Shown here piece by piece: positions 1 to 6,930 of a stretch of DNA of 24,054 bases. The position numbers and the translations under genes were made by a program. How positions within the stretch are numbered: position 1 is the first letter of the stretch; each line of letters begins with the position of its first letter. The notes under the pieces are model-generated. The model had not been told where the DNA came from, ran no database searches, and saw only the letters and a list, made by a program, of their open reading frames with translations. The DNA is from Pseudomonadota bacterium (GTDB lineage: Bacteria; Pseudomonadota; Gammaproteobacteria; Pseudomonadales; Pseudomonadaceae): positions 1 to 24,054 of the forward strand of contig JAEWGL010000048.1 in the NCBI GenBank assembly GCA_023388335.1. The letters run 5' to 3'.

Positions 1-84
1 GAGGAGCAAAGCAAAGAGCGCCAATACCGGGCCTTGCTGCGCAAGGCCCGGCGGCTGGGTATGGAGCTGGTGAAAGTAGCTTGA
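1..84 (+). CDS. C-terminal 27 residues of an unidentified protein, 5' truncated
   Basis: The reading frame starting at base 1 is open and ends in TGA at 82-84. The peptide is strongly basic (many Arg/Lys) and ends MELVKVA. The gene starts outside the window, so its family cannot be identified. A basic C-terminus next to repeat-rich DNA would be compatible with a transposase, but that is only a guess. The end of the gene contains a perfect hairpin at 27-51. Confidence is low because only 27 codons are visible. Confidence 0.35.
   Translation, partial: EEQSKERQYRALLRKARRLGMELVKVA
27..51. repeat. Perfect 11-bp inverted repeat (hairpin)
   Basis: CCGGGCCTTGC at 27-37 and GCAAGGCCCGG at 41-51 are exact reverse complements separated by TGC. 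The hairpin lies inside the last codons of the truncated upstream gene. There is no T-run after it, so it is not a classical terminator. It may simply reflect coding constraints on an Ala/Arg/Leu-rich helix. Confidence 0.6.
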
Positions 85-154
85 ATAAAGCCAATTAAAA
101 CAGCAGGTTAGATTTTGTTTGATAGGAACGGCCTCGCGCCGGGACGCCGGACCG

Positions 155-249
155 CGCGATCGGGCGCGTAGCGGCCGTAGAATCAGCCATCCTATTTTTT
201 CTGACACACCGCGATTGCAGGTTTTGCGGCCGCTACGCGCCCGATCGCG
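155..249. repeat. 23-bp perfect inverted repeat with 49-bp spacer
   Basis: The bases at 155-177 (core CGGGCGCGTAGCGGCCG) are the exact reverse complement of 227-249. The AT-richer 49-base spacer between them would be the loop of a long cruciform or RNA stem. The right arm runs into the REP copy at 247-270, so the stem may be part of a compound repetitive element. Confidence 0.7.
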
Positions 250-363
250 GGGCAAGCCCGCTCCTACAGGGTGGAGCCGCGCTTGCAGGCTTTGTTCTCT
301 GCGCGACAGTTCTACAAGTGTTATGGCGGATAAGTCGTCTAGGAGCGCAGGCTTGCCCCGCGC
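247..363. repeat. Inverted pair of REP elements
   Basis: GGCAAGCCCGCTCCTACAGG at 251-270 matches the well-known P. putida REP core. Bases 341-363 carry the inverted, slightly diverged version (AGGAGCGCAGGCTTGCCCC). The two copies face each other across about 70 bases, the usual paired arrangement for such elements. Confidence 0.7.
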
Positions 364-527
364 AACCTGCTTCAGTGTTTAGCCGCCATTTCACCAACTT
401 GTAACATAAGTGAAATATCCATGACGTAATGTCGTCCGCATTACAAGAGGGTTGCAGTTTGAAGACAGCGCGACTGCCGCCCAACCAGGCATTCAAGTGC
501 CGGGCATACCGACACAGGGAGGTGAAG

Positions 528-800
528 ATGGAACCGTCTAATGAGATGCTGCGCCACCAGATGCAAAGCGCTGAACCGGTATTGATGCATCTGGACGTGG
601 AAATGCAGCGCATCGATTTCGACCCACTCGTCCCAGCCAGCGTCGAGGCAGCGATCGCCCGGGTCTACCGGGTGATCGACACGCTACTGGGGCCCTTCCA
701 GGCCAACCCGATCCTCGGCCCGTTGGCCGAGGAACTCAGGACGCAATACCTCGATGGCATCCATGTACGGGTCACGCAGGCCCAGGAAAAGCTCGCTTGA
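528..800 (+). CDS. Small hypothetical protein, 90 aa
   Basis: I chose the ATG at 528 because a strong Shine-Dalgarno sequence (AGGGAGGTGAAG) stands directly before it; an upstream ATG at 429 lacks one. The 90-residue product is acidic and mostly helical, with no signal peptide, no membrane segment and no cysteine. The stretch from about residue 38 (VEAAIARVYRVIDTLLGPF) looks like an amphipathic helix. I do not recognise the family. The gene converges on the PoxB-like gene, whose stop codon is only 25 bases away, so the two mRNAs probably share a termination region. Codon use matches the neighbours, so it is probably a real, core-type small gene. Confidence 0.7.
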   Translation: MEPSNEMLRHQMQSAEPVLMHLDVEMQRIDFDPLVPASVEAAIARVYRVIDTLLGPFQANPILGPLAEELRTQYLDGIHVRVTQAQEKLA

Positions 801-825
801 GCTCCCCGATAGGCACTGTCTGACC

Positions 826-2619
826 TCACTTGTCCTTGTCGCGCGTCGGCAGCACGCTGCTGATCAGCTGCTTGGCCGTCTGCTTGAGGATCCCGCCTTG
901 GTCAGGATCACCCTGGAGCAGGGTGGAGGCGAATTTCTTTGCCTGCTCGAACGTGATATGGGGCGGCAGCGGCGCGACGTTGGGGTCGGTGGAGAACTCC
1001 AGCAGCACCGGTACATCGCTGGCCAAGGCCTGCTCCCATGCGCCGGCCACGTCTTCCTCTCGCTCGACGAAGATGCCCTTGAGGCCGATGGAAATAGCGA
1101 ACATGTGGTAGGGCACGTCGGGAATGTCCTGGGAGGCAGCGAACTTCGGATCGCCTTCCATCACGCGCTGTTCCCAGGTCACCTGGTTCAGGTCCTGGTT
1201 GTTGAACACCGCGCAGATCCATTTGCCATTGCCCCATTGCTTCCAATACTTGGCCACGGTGATGAGTTCGGCGAGGTTGTTCATCTGCATGGCGCCATCG
1301 CCCACCAATGCGATCACATGGCGATCGGGGTAGGCGAACTTGGCCGCGATCGCGTAAGGCACCGCCGCGCCCATGCAGGCGAGCCCGCCCGACAGCGAAC
1401 ACATCATGCCTTCGCGGATCTTCAGGTCACGGGCGAACCAGTTGGCGCAGGAGCCTGAGTCGCTGGTGATGATCGCCGCGTCTGGCAGACGTGGCGACAG
1501 CTCGTGCACCACGCGTTGAGGGTTGACCGGGTCGGCGGCGGTCAGCGCGCGTTTTTCCAGTTTCTTGTCCCAGGCGGCTCGCCAGCCTTCGACCTTGTCG
1601 CGCCATTTGCGCTCGGTCTTGTGCTCGATCAGCGGCAGCAAGGCAGCGAGGGTATCGGCGGCATCGCCCACCAGATTGACTTCCATCGGGTAGCGCAGGC
1701 TGAGCATGTCCGGGGCGAGATCGATTTGCACGCCGCGGGCCTGGCCTTCCTTGGGCAGGAACTCGGAGTACGGGAAGCCTGAACCGATCATCAGCAAGGT
1801 GTCGCACTCGTTCATCAACTCATAGCTCGGCTCGGTGCCCAGCAGGCCGATGCTGCCGGTGACCCAGGGCAGTTCATCGGGCAACACCGCTTTGCCGAGC
1901 AGCGCCTTGGCCACCCCGGCGCCGAGCTTGTCAGCAATGGCGCGGACTTGGTCGCTGGCCTGCAACGCCCCCGCACCGACCAGGATCGCTACCTTTTTGC
2001 CCTCGTTGAGCACCTGTGCGGCACGCGTCAGGTCAGCGTCGTACGGCACCACTTTCGGCCGGCTGTAGCCGATGCCCGAATGCACCGTGCCGTGAGTCCG
2101 CGCGGGTTCCTCGTAGGGCAGTTCCTGCAGGTCGTTGGGCAGCACGATGGCGGTAACCCGACGATCGCCCAGCGCCGTGCGGATGGCGCGGTCGACCAAG
2201 TGGCGCACCTGTGAAGGTACCGAAGCCTGCTGCACGAAGGAACCGGCCACATCCTTGAACATCGACACCAGGTCCAGCTCCTGCTGGTAGTGGCCACCCA
2301 GCGCCGCGCGGGCTTGCTGGCCGACGATGGCGAGCACGGGCATGTGATCCATGCGCGCGTCATAGAGGCCGGTAAGCAGGTGTGAGGCACCGGGGCCGGA
2401 GGTGGCGATGCACACACCCAGCTCACCGGTGAACTTGGCGTGGGCGCTGGCCATGAAGGCCGCCATCTCCTCGTGCCGGCACTGGATGAACTCGATCTTG
2501 CCGGAGCGGCGCAGGGCCCCGAACACGCCGTTGATGCCATCGCCGGGGTAGCCGTAGATGCGGGTCACCCCCCATTGGCTGAGCCGTTCGACCAGAAAAT
2601 CGCCTACCGTGATCGTCAT
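826..2619 (-). CDS. Thiamine-pyrophosphate-dependent enzyme, pyruvate oxidase (PoxB)-like
   Basis: A 597-residue member of the acetolactate synthase/pyruvate oxidase family. The N-terminal TPP pyrimidine domain carries the catalytic-type Glu in RHEE (residues 49-51). A central domain follows. The C-terminal domain carries the TPP-binding GDG motif at residues 440-442, followed by NN in VFNNQDLNQ. Members decarboxylate 2-oxo acids. PoxB converts pyruvate to acetate and CO2 and passes electrons to quinone, and the length is close to PoxB (about 572 aa). The C-terminus (KQTAKQLISSVLP) could be an amphipathic membrane-contact helix, but this is not certain. The start has a good AGGAG ribosome site. 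It stands alone in its own transcript. It could also be another 2-oxo acid decarboxylase, so I give no symbol. Confidence 0.85.
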   Translation of the reverse strand: MTITVGDFLVERLSQWGVTRIYGYPGDGINGVFGALRRSGKIEFIQCRHEEMAAFMASAHAKFTGELGVCIATSGPGASHLLTGLYDARMDHMPVLAIVGQQARAALGGHYQQELDLVSMFKDVAGSFVQQASVPSQVRHLVDRAIRTALGDRRVTAIVLPNDLQELPYEEPARTHGTVHSGIGYSRPKVVPYDADLTRAAQVLNEGKKVAILVGAGALQASDQVRAIADKLGAGVAKALLGKAVLPDELPWVTGSIGLLGTEPSYELMNECDTLLMIGSGFPYSEFLPKEGQARGVQIDLAPDMLSLRYPMEVNLVGDAADTLAALLPLIEHKTERKWRDKVEGWRAAWDKKLEKRALTAADPVNPQRVVHELSPRLPDAAIITSDSGSCANWFARDLKIREGMMCSLSGGLACMGAAVPYAIAAKFAYPDRHVIALVGDGAMQMNNLAELITVAKYWKQWGNGKWICAVFNNQDLNQVTWEQRVMEGDPKFAASQDIPDVPYHMFAISIGLKGIFVEREEDVAGAWEQALASDVPVLLEFSTDPNVAPLPPHITFEQAKKFASTLLQGDPDQGGILKQTAKQLISSVLPTRDKDK

Positions 2620-2732
2620 CTTCCTCTCCTTGTTGCGCGAGGCGCGCGCAGCGGGTGAATGGAAGTTACGACTGGTGAGGAGCAGCAGGCGTTCAGATCA
2701 ATTCAGTGCGAGGGAGGATTGGGCCTGCTGAA

Positions 2733-2761
2733 ATCGAGCACCCCGCGAAGCGGCGCTCGAT
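2733..2761 (-). terminator. Terminator-like hairpin after the MFS gene
   Basis: ATCGAGC (2733-2739) pairs with GCTCGAT (2755-2761), with an inner CCGC-GAA-GCGG stem at 2743-2753. The hairpin lies 25 bases beyond the MFS stop codon and upstream of the PoxB-like start. In the minus direction it is followed only by a short TTTC, so it is a plausible but not classical intrinsic terminator for the amine operon. Confidence 0.5.
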
Positions 2762-2785
2762 CTTAAGCGCGATCCCAACTGAGCC

Positions 2786-3991
2786 TTACAACGCCACCAC
2801 CGGTGTCAACGGCACAGCCTGGCGGCGAATACTGGCCAGTGGCACGATCACCAGCAGCAAGGTCAGCACCACGGTGACGCCGATGCCCCAGGCGGCGAGG
2901 GTGAAGCCGCCGAGGGAGATCAGTCCGCCAGAGATCGCCGGGCCGACGGCCAGGCCCAGGCTGAGGAAACTGCTGGCCGCGGCGACGACGCGGCCTTCGC
3001 GGTCCAGCTCGGCCGCCAGGCCGGTCAGGTAGCTCAGGGCATAGAAGTAGGTGACGCAGATGGTCATCACGCCGGCGGTGTACAGGGTCTTGGAGTGCTC
3101 GCCAAGCACGTAGGCCAGGCTGGTGCCGCCAGTCAGCAGGATCGCCAGAATCACCGGGGTGCTCATGCCGAAGCGCTTGCCGATCATCGCTGCGATCAGC
3201 GGACCGATCAGGCCAACGACCGATTGCACCGACAGCAGCACGCCCAGCTCGTCACCGCTGTAGCCGACCATCGTGCCGATCCGCTCGACAAAGGCCCAGC
3301 CCATGGTGTCGCGGGCCTGGAACACGAACATCGCCAGCATCATGCAGATGGCCGGCAGGCTCAGCAGGACATTGCCCGAACCACCTTTGCCAGTGTGCGC
3401 CAGCGGCGAAGGCGCGGTGACCGGCGCGCGTTGCGCCAGCGAGGGAATGGCCAGCAGCATCACCGCCATGGTCGCGGCCATGGCGTAGTACAGCCCCGGC
3501 AGGCCATACAGCGCCATGACCTTGGCGTAGCCGAGCATGACCACGATCATCAGCACCACCGACAACACGTTCATGTGCCCGGCGATACGATCGGGGTGCC
3601 GGGCGCTGGAGACCGCGGCGTTGCCGCAGGCCAGGGCCAGGCCGGCGCCCAGGCCTGCGAGGCAACGCACGGCGGCGAGGACGTAGAGGTTGTCAATGTT
3701 GGCGCTCACCAGGTTGGCGGCAATGGCCAGCAGGGTCCCGGCAATGGCCAGGGTGCGCCGTGGCGCGCGGCCCATGAAGGGCGCGATCAGCAGCGAGGCG
3801 AGCATGGTGAAGCCGAACTCGGCCGACATCAGGAGGCCGGCCTGGGCCTCGTTGAGTTGCAGGTCGTGGATGATTGCGCTGATCAAAAAGGGCAAGGCCC
3901 AGAGGCCGAGCAAGCCGACGCCGTAGGCCGATGCCGCGGCGGAGAACACCAGACTCCAGCTCTCGGGCAGGAAGTTGCGTATTGTTTTCAT
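2786..3991 (-). CDS. MFS transporter
   Basis: A 401-residue, highly hydrophobic protein with about 12 predicted membrane helices and the major facilitator loop signature GRAPRRT (residues 74-80) after helix 2. I chose the ATG at 3991, preceded by AGGGATC. An upstream in-frame ATG at 4204 would add 71 Arg/Pro-rich residues that read as antisense of the neighbouring gene. It acts in the inner membrane. It is the last gene of a minus-strand group starting with the DmmA-like gene, so the likely cargo is a methylated amine or a breakdown product. The substrate cannot be told from sequence. The 68-base gap to the upstream gene holds a strong hairpin, so its expression may be lower than that of the enzyme genes. 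Confidence 0.85.
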   Translation of the reverse strand: MKTIRNFLPESWSLVFSAAASAYGVGLLGLWALPFLISAIIHDLQLNEAQAGLLMSAEFGFTMLASLLIAPFMGRAPRRTLAIAGTLLAIAANLVSANIDNLYVLAAVRCLAGLGAGLALACGNAAVSSARHPDRIAGHMNVLSVVLMIVVMLGYAKVMALYGLPGLYYAMAATMAVMLLAIPSLAQRAPVTAPSPLAHTGKGGSGNVLLSLPAICMMLAMFVFQARDTMGWAFVERIGTMVGYSGDELGVLLSVQSVVGLIGPLIAAMIGKRFGMSTPVILAILLTGGTSLAYVLGEHSKTLYTAGVMTICVTYFYALSYLTGLAAELDREGRVVAAASSFLSLGLAVGPAISGGLISLGGFTLAAWGIGVTVVLTLLLVIVPLASIRRQAVPLTPVVAL

Positions 3992-4027
3992 GGGTGATCC
4001 CTGGATGGCTAGCACATCGATGGTAGC

Positions 4028-4048
4028 GGCGCGCCGTGCGGGCGCGCC
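4028..4048. terminator. Intra-operon GC hairpin, possible attenuator
   Basis: GGCGCGCC occurs twice (4028-4035 and 4041-4048) separated by GTGCG. Because the 8-mer is itself a palindrome, the two copies form an 8-bp stem. It lies between the demethylase stop and the MFS start. There is no T-run. It could be a processing or partial termination site, or an mRNA-stabilising element. Confidence 0.4.
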
Positions 4049-4059
4049 CACGGGTTGCG

Positions 4060-5106
4060 TTACTGCTGGCTCTCGTCGACCGGGGTGCCGTCGTCGTATT
4101 GCGACAGCCAGGCGACCATGGCGTCGCGGTAGCGGGTAAAGCCCTTGTAATCCACCAGTTCCTGGTCGAGGTCGCGGATCACCCGGTGCATGCGCTTGGC
4201 CCACTGCGGCGCGAACTCGGCCAGTTGCTGCAGGCTGACCAGGTAGGTGCGCACCGGGAACAGCACGGCGTTGCTGCGCGGCAGGCGGTGCAGGGGTTGC
4301 AGCTCGATGCGCAGGTTGACCAGCTCGCCGGCGTTTTCAGCGGTAACGACGGTGCGATCCGGTGCCCAGTCTGGCAGGGTCTCGGCCGAGGTTTCCAGGC
4401 GCGGGTTGACGGTGATCGACCAGTTGGTGCGGCGCACCGGGTGGCCCGGACGCAGGCGCAGGAGGAACTTCAGCGCGCGTTGCAGGATGCCCATCTCGTG
4501 CAGCTTGGGCACCGGCCCGTGGAACTCCATGAAGCTCATGCCCAGGTTGAAGCGCAGCGAATAGTCGGCGCGCTGGGTGGCCATGCCAGCGCCCATCACC
4601 AAGGTGTCGTCGCGCTCTTCGAGGAGGATGAACTCGCCTTGCGCCTGGCGCGTGATGTACTCCATCGGGTCCATCGGCAAGGTGCTGGCATCACCGAAGG
4701 TGAAGGTGTGGTCGATCTGCAACGGACGGTTGATCCAGTGCCACTGGGTCCCTTTCTTCTCCAGGGTGAAGTGCTCGGGGAAGTCACGCGAATACGACTC
4801 CATCAGCAGTTCGAGCAGGTCCCACTGGGCTTCCATCATGTGTGGCAAGGCGGCGTAGTGCACGCCGGGCTGGCTGTCCAGGGTCTGCGCGCGGTGATGA
4901 CATTCGGAGATGTAGTGCTCGTCGATGTCGAATTGGGCGCGCAACGCGCCGTTGCCGAAGGGCACATGCGGCTCGACGTTCATCGAGTACATGTACTGGT
5001 CTTCCGGGTAGGGGAAGGGCAGGCGGGTCACGGCCTCGCGGCTGTTGCTGTAGGTGTGGTCGCCGCCAACGTCGGCATAGGTTTCGATCGGCTTGAATAC
5101 GGTCAT
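4060..5106 (-). CDS. Heme-dependent oxidative N-demethylase (DUF3445 family)
   Basis: A 348-residue protein of the DUF3445/heme-dependent oxidative N-demethylase family, whose studied member takes part in dimethylamine oxidation to methylamine and formaldehyde. Family-typical stretches include GMSFMEFHGPVPKLHE (mid-protein), RTNWSIT, and a C-terminal TYLVSLQQLAEFAPQWAKRMH. The family has a PAS-like heme fold; I cannot name the heme ligand from sequence alone. I chose the ATG at 5106 (AGGA upstream); an extension to 5169 would overlap the reductase gene. It follows the reductase gene by 17 bases, and these two plus the DmmA-like gene clearly form one operon. The substrate could be dimethylamine or another secondary or tertiary N-methylamine. 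In some published schemes this subunit is itself called Dmm, with conflicting letters, so no symbol is given. Confidence 0.85.
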   Translation of the reverse strand: MTVFKPIETYADVGGDHTYSNSREAVTRLPFPYPEDQYMYSMNVEPHVPFGNGALRAQFDIDEHYISECHHRAQTLDSQPGVHYAALPHMMEAQWDLLELLMESYSRDFPEHFTLEKKGTQWHWINRPLQIDHTFTFGDASTLPMDPMEYITRQAQGEFILLEERDDTLVMGAGMATQRADYSLRFNLGMSFMEFHGPVPKLHEMGILQRALKFLLRLRPGHPVRRTNWSITVNPRLETSAETLPDWAPDRTVVTAENAGELVNLRIELQPLHRLPRSNAVLFPVRTYLVSLQQLAEFAPQWAKRMHRVIRDLDQELVDYKGFTRYRDAMVAWLSQYDDGTPVDESQQ

Positions 5107-5123
5107 CTTTTTGTTTTCCTGTC

Positions 5124-6092
5124 TCAGAGGTCTACGACCAGGCGGCTGCAGTTGGCACGTGATACGCAAGGCATGAATTTGCGCTTGCTCAGCTTGTCTT
5201 CCTCGCTGAGCCAGTCATCGCGGTGGTCCAGTTCACCCTCGACTTCGAGCACTTCGGTTTCGCAGTAGCCACAGGCACCGCCGCGGCACAGGTAGGGCAC
5301 CTTGTAGCCGGCCTGTTCGGCGGCTTCGAGCAGCGACTGCTCGGCCGGCACCTCCAGGGTCACGCCCTGGCGGGCCAGGGTGACGCTGAACGGCTGGCCG
5401 CTGGAGCCTTGCTCGACGAAGCGCTCGTAGTGAATGTGGCTGTCGGTCCAGCCCAGGGCATGGGCGCTGTCGAGGGTGTCGTCGATCATGCTGTCCGGTC
5501 CGCAGACGTAGACGTGGCTGCCCAACGGGCGGGCCTTGAGTACCTGACGGATGTCCAGGCGCGGGCCGTGGCCTTGCACGTAGAGGTGCACGCGCTCGCC
5601 ATAGCGGGCCTGCAACTCCAGACCCAGGGCGGTGTGCTCGGGACCACGCACCGCCAGGTGCAGTTCGAAGGTCGATTGCTTGAGCTGCAGTTCCTCAAGC
5701 TGTGAATACACCGGGGTGATGCCGACGCCACCAGCAATGAACAAGTGCTGGCGGGCATGCTTGGCCAGCGGGAACAGGTTGGCCGGCTGCAGGATCTGCA
5801 GCAGGTCGCCCTCGCTGATCCGTTCATGCAGGTGGCGCGAGCCGCCGCGGCCGTCGGCTACACGGCGCACCGCGATCTGGTAGGCGCTGGAGTCGTAGGG
5901 CGAGCTCATCAGCGAGTAGGCGTTGCGGTGGGTCTTGTCAGCGTCCTCCAGGACCACCACCACATGGCTGCCGCCGGAGAAGGCGGGCAGGTGCTTGCCG
6001 TCAGGGTCGACCAGGGTGAAGCGCTTGATCTCCGGCGTCAGTGCTTCGATGCGGGCGACGCGCACGCTCAGGGTGCCGTTGTGGGTATTCAT
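5124..6092 (-). CDS. Ferredoxin-type oxidoreductase, electron donor of the N-demethylase (phthalate dioxygenase reductase family)
   Basis: A 322-residue flavoprotein with the domain order of phthalate dioxygenase reductase/VanB. It has a flavin domain with RNAYS (57-61), a nicotinamide domain with GGVGITP (121-127) and CGPD (197-200), and a C-terminal plant-type 2Fe-2S domain with Cys 269, 274, 277 and 309. It should pass electrons from NAD(P)H through flavin and the iron-sulfur cluster to the heme demethylase encoded next to it. The ATG at 6092 overlaps the stop of the DmmA-like gene by 4 bases (ATGA), showing translational coupling, with GAGGAG before the start. A longer frame to 6269 only reads through that neighbour and is rejected. 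It corresponds to the reductase subunit of dimethylamine monooxygenase systems. Confidence 0.9.
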   Translation of the reverse strand: MNTHNGTLSVRVARIEALTPEIKRFTLVDPDGKHLPAFSGGSHVVVVLEDADKTHRNAYSLMSSPYDSSAYQIAVRRVADGRGGSRHLHERISEGDLLQILQPANLFPLAKHARQHLFIAGGVGITPVYSQLEELQLKQSTFELHLAVRGPEHTALGLELQARYGERVHLYVQGHGPRLDIRQVLKARPLGSHVYVCGPDSMIDDTLDSAHALGWTDSHIHYERFVEQGSSGQPFSVTLARQGVTLEVPAEQSLLEAAEQAGYKVPYLCRGGACGYCETEVLEVEGELDHRDDWLSEEDKLSKRKFMPCVSRANCSRLVVDL

Positions 6093-6694
6093 GTGTCGAG
6101 CTCCTCGGCAGCGGGCAGTTCGCCTGGGACTTCGCCGTCGGCCTTGATGCCCTGGAAGGCGGCCAGGCGGCGGGAATAGTGATCGCGCACCACCAGGCTG
6201 AGCTGGCAGCCAGGGCAGGTGAAGACGCGCTGGGTAACGTTCTCGGTATAGGTGTCGCAATGCGCGCACCAGACCCGGCGCACCAGCGTGCCGCTGTGTT
6301 CGCGCAGCACCTCGTCGCGGTTCAGGTCAACCGCGTTGGCAGCTTGCATGGCGGTGCCGATGAAGCTTTCCGAGCCACTCAGGTACAGACGGGTGCCCAT
6401 GTGTGCGTCGCCGAGGTGCTCGCGCAAGGCCTCGATCAGCGCCTGGTTGCTGGGGAATACCGACAGGCCCGCCACGTCCGCTGCTTGCAGCGCCGGCAAG
6501 TGGTCGTGCCCGGAGAAGGATTCGATGGAGTAGAGCAGGGTGCTGTTGTGGCGCTGCGATGGCGACATGTCCGCGATCAATCGCAGCATGGCGGCGCCGC
6601 CACTGCCCTGGCCCGCGATCAGGTGGCGCAGGCCGCCCGCCATGGGTTGCAGCCGGTCGTAGACCGGACGGCTTTTGATGCCGGTGATAAGCAT
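6089..6694 (-). CDS. Dimethylamine monooxygenase subunit, DmmA-like, zinc-ribbon protein
   Basis: A 201-residue protein. The C-terminal part holds two CxxC pairs (Cys 143/146 and 160/163), a zinc-ribbon or rubredoxin-like metal site. The N-terminal part has a reductase-like Rossmann flavour (HLIAGQGSGG, LYLSGSESFIG). This layout and the context match the small subunit annotated as DmmA-like beside DUF3445 heme demethylases; what it does in the complex is not settled (scaffold or electron relay). It is the first gene of the operon, with the start at 6694 preceded by a GAGGTG site. Letter names of the dmm subunits vary between papers, so no symbol is assigned. Recognition rests on remembered family features plus position. 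Confidence 0.75.
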   Translation of the reverse strand: MLITGIKSRPVYDRLQPMAGGLRHLIAGQGSGGAAMLRLIADMSPSQRHNSTLLYSIESFSGHDHLPALQAADVAGLSVFPSNQALIEALREHLGDAHMGTRLYLSGSESFIGTAMQAANAVDLNRDEVLREHSGTLVRRVWCAHCDTYTENVTQRVFTCPGCQLSLVVRDHYSRRLAAFQGIKADGEVPGELPAAEELDT

Positions 6695-6714
6695 GGTGAC
6701 ACACCTCGTAAGCC

Positions 6715-6741
6715 GTTACCGCGGTTGTGCCGGGCGGTAAC
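6715..6741. promoter_or_regulatory. Inverted repeat upstream of the N-demethylase operon, candidate operator
   Basis: GTTACCG (6715-6721) and CGGTAAC (6735-6741) are perfect inverted half-sites with 13 bases between them. Their centres are 20 bases apart, about two helical turns. They lie 20-47 bases before the DmmA-like start, a suitable place for a dimeric regulator. The binding protein is unknown. Confidence 0.4.
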
Positions 6742-6789
6742 AAAGACGGCTGGTTTCAGACGCATGCAGGGGAGAAAGCAGAACCCATG

Positions 6790-6811
6790 CCATATTGCCT
6801 ATGGTTTTATA
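6790..6811. promoter_or_regulatory. AT-rich palindromic region sharing a motif with the patD-gntR spacer
   Basis: CCATA-TTGCC-TATGG (6790-6804) is an inverted repeat in a sharply AT-rich stretch. It overlaps TATGGTTTTATA (6800-6811), which matches, in opposite orientation, TATGAAACCATA at 8441-8452 in the aldehyde dehydrogenase/GntR spacer. A shared operator for the nearby GntR regulator would explain this; it is an inference. Confidence 0.35.
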
Positions 6812-6892
6812 TGTTTTATACCGAACGCCGGTTTCAGGCGTTTCCATCCGGGGTGATGCTATGGAGAAACTGTGAGGCTGCGCTTGGCGGGT

Positions 6893-6921
6893 GCACGGCG
6901 CACCATGCAGGTGCGCCGTGC
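6893..6921 (-). terminator. Strong hairpin just after the aldehyde dehydrogenase gene
   Basis: GCACGGCGCACC (6893-6904) and GGTGCGCCGTGC (6910-6921) form a perfect 12-bp stem with an ATGCA loop. It lies 9 bases beyond the dehydrogenase stop codon. No T-run follows, so termination may be weak or the hairpin may protect the 3' end of the mRNA. It separates the dehydrogenase transcript from the N-demethylase operon. Confidence 0.6.
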
Positions 6922-6930
6922 AGCGCGCTC

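Larger units (their letters stand above)
85..527. repeat. Gene-free spacer with REP-type and other intergenic repeats
   Basis: No convincing gene is seen in these 443 bases. The spacer holds a 35-bp element at 125-159 that recurs at 20522-20556 with one mismatch. It also holds a perfect 23-bp inverted repeat (155-177 with 227-249), a REP copy at 247-270 and an inverted REP copy at 341-363. Between the REPs, bases 276-309 recur exactly, in reverse orientation, at 10306-10339. This is the mosaic of short palindromic repeats that fills spacers in the P. putida group. The promoter of the following small gene must lie near its right end. Confidence 0.75.

Noticed and set aside
3095..5268. Long plus-strand open frames (3095-3997, 4036-5268) opposite the MFS and demethylase genes
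   Set aside because: They are His/Gln/Arg/Gly-rich, with no family features, and mirror true genes on the minus strand; GC-rich codon use leaves such antisense frames open.
6824..6842. AACGCC-GGTTTCA-GGCGTT inverted repeat as a terminator
   Set aside because: No T-run on either strand and the better hairpin at 6893-6921 already sits behind the dehydrogenase gene; it may be only a chance pairing.
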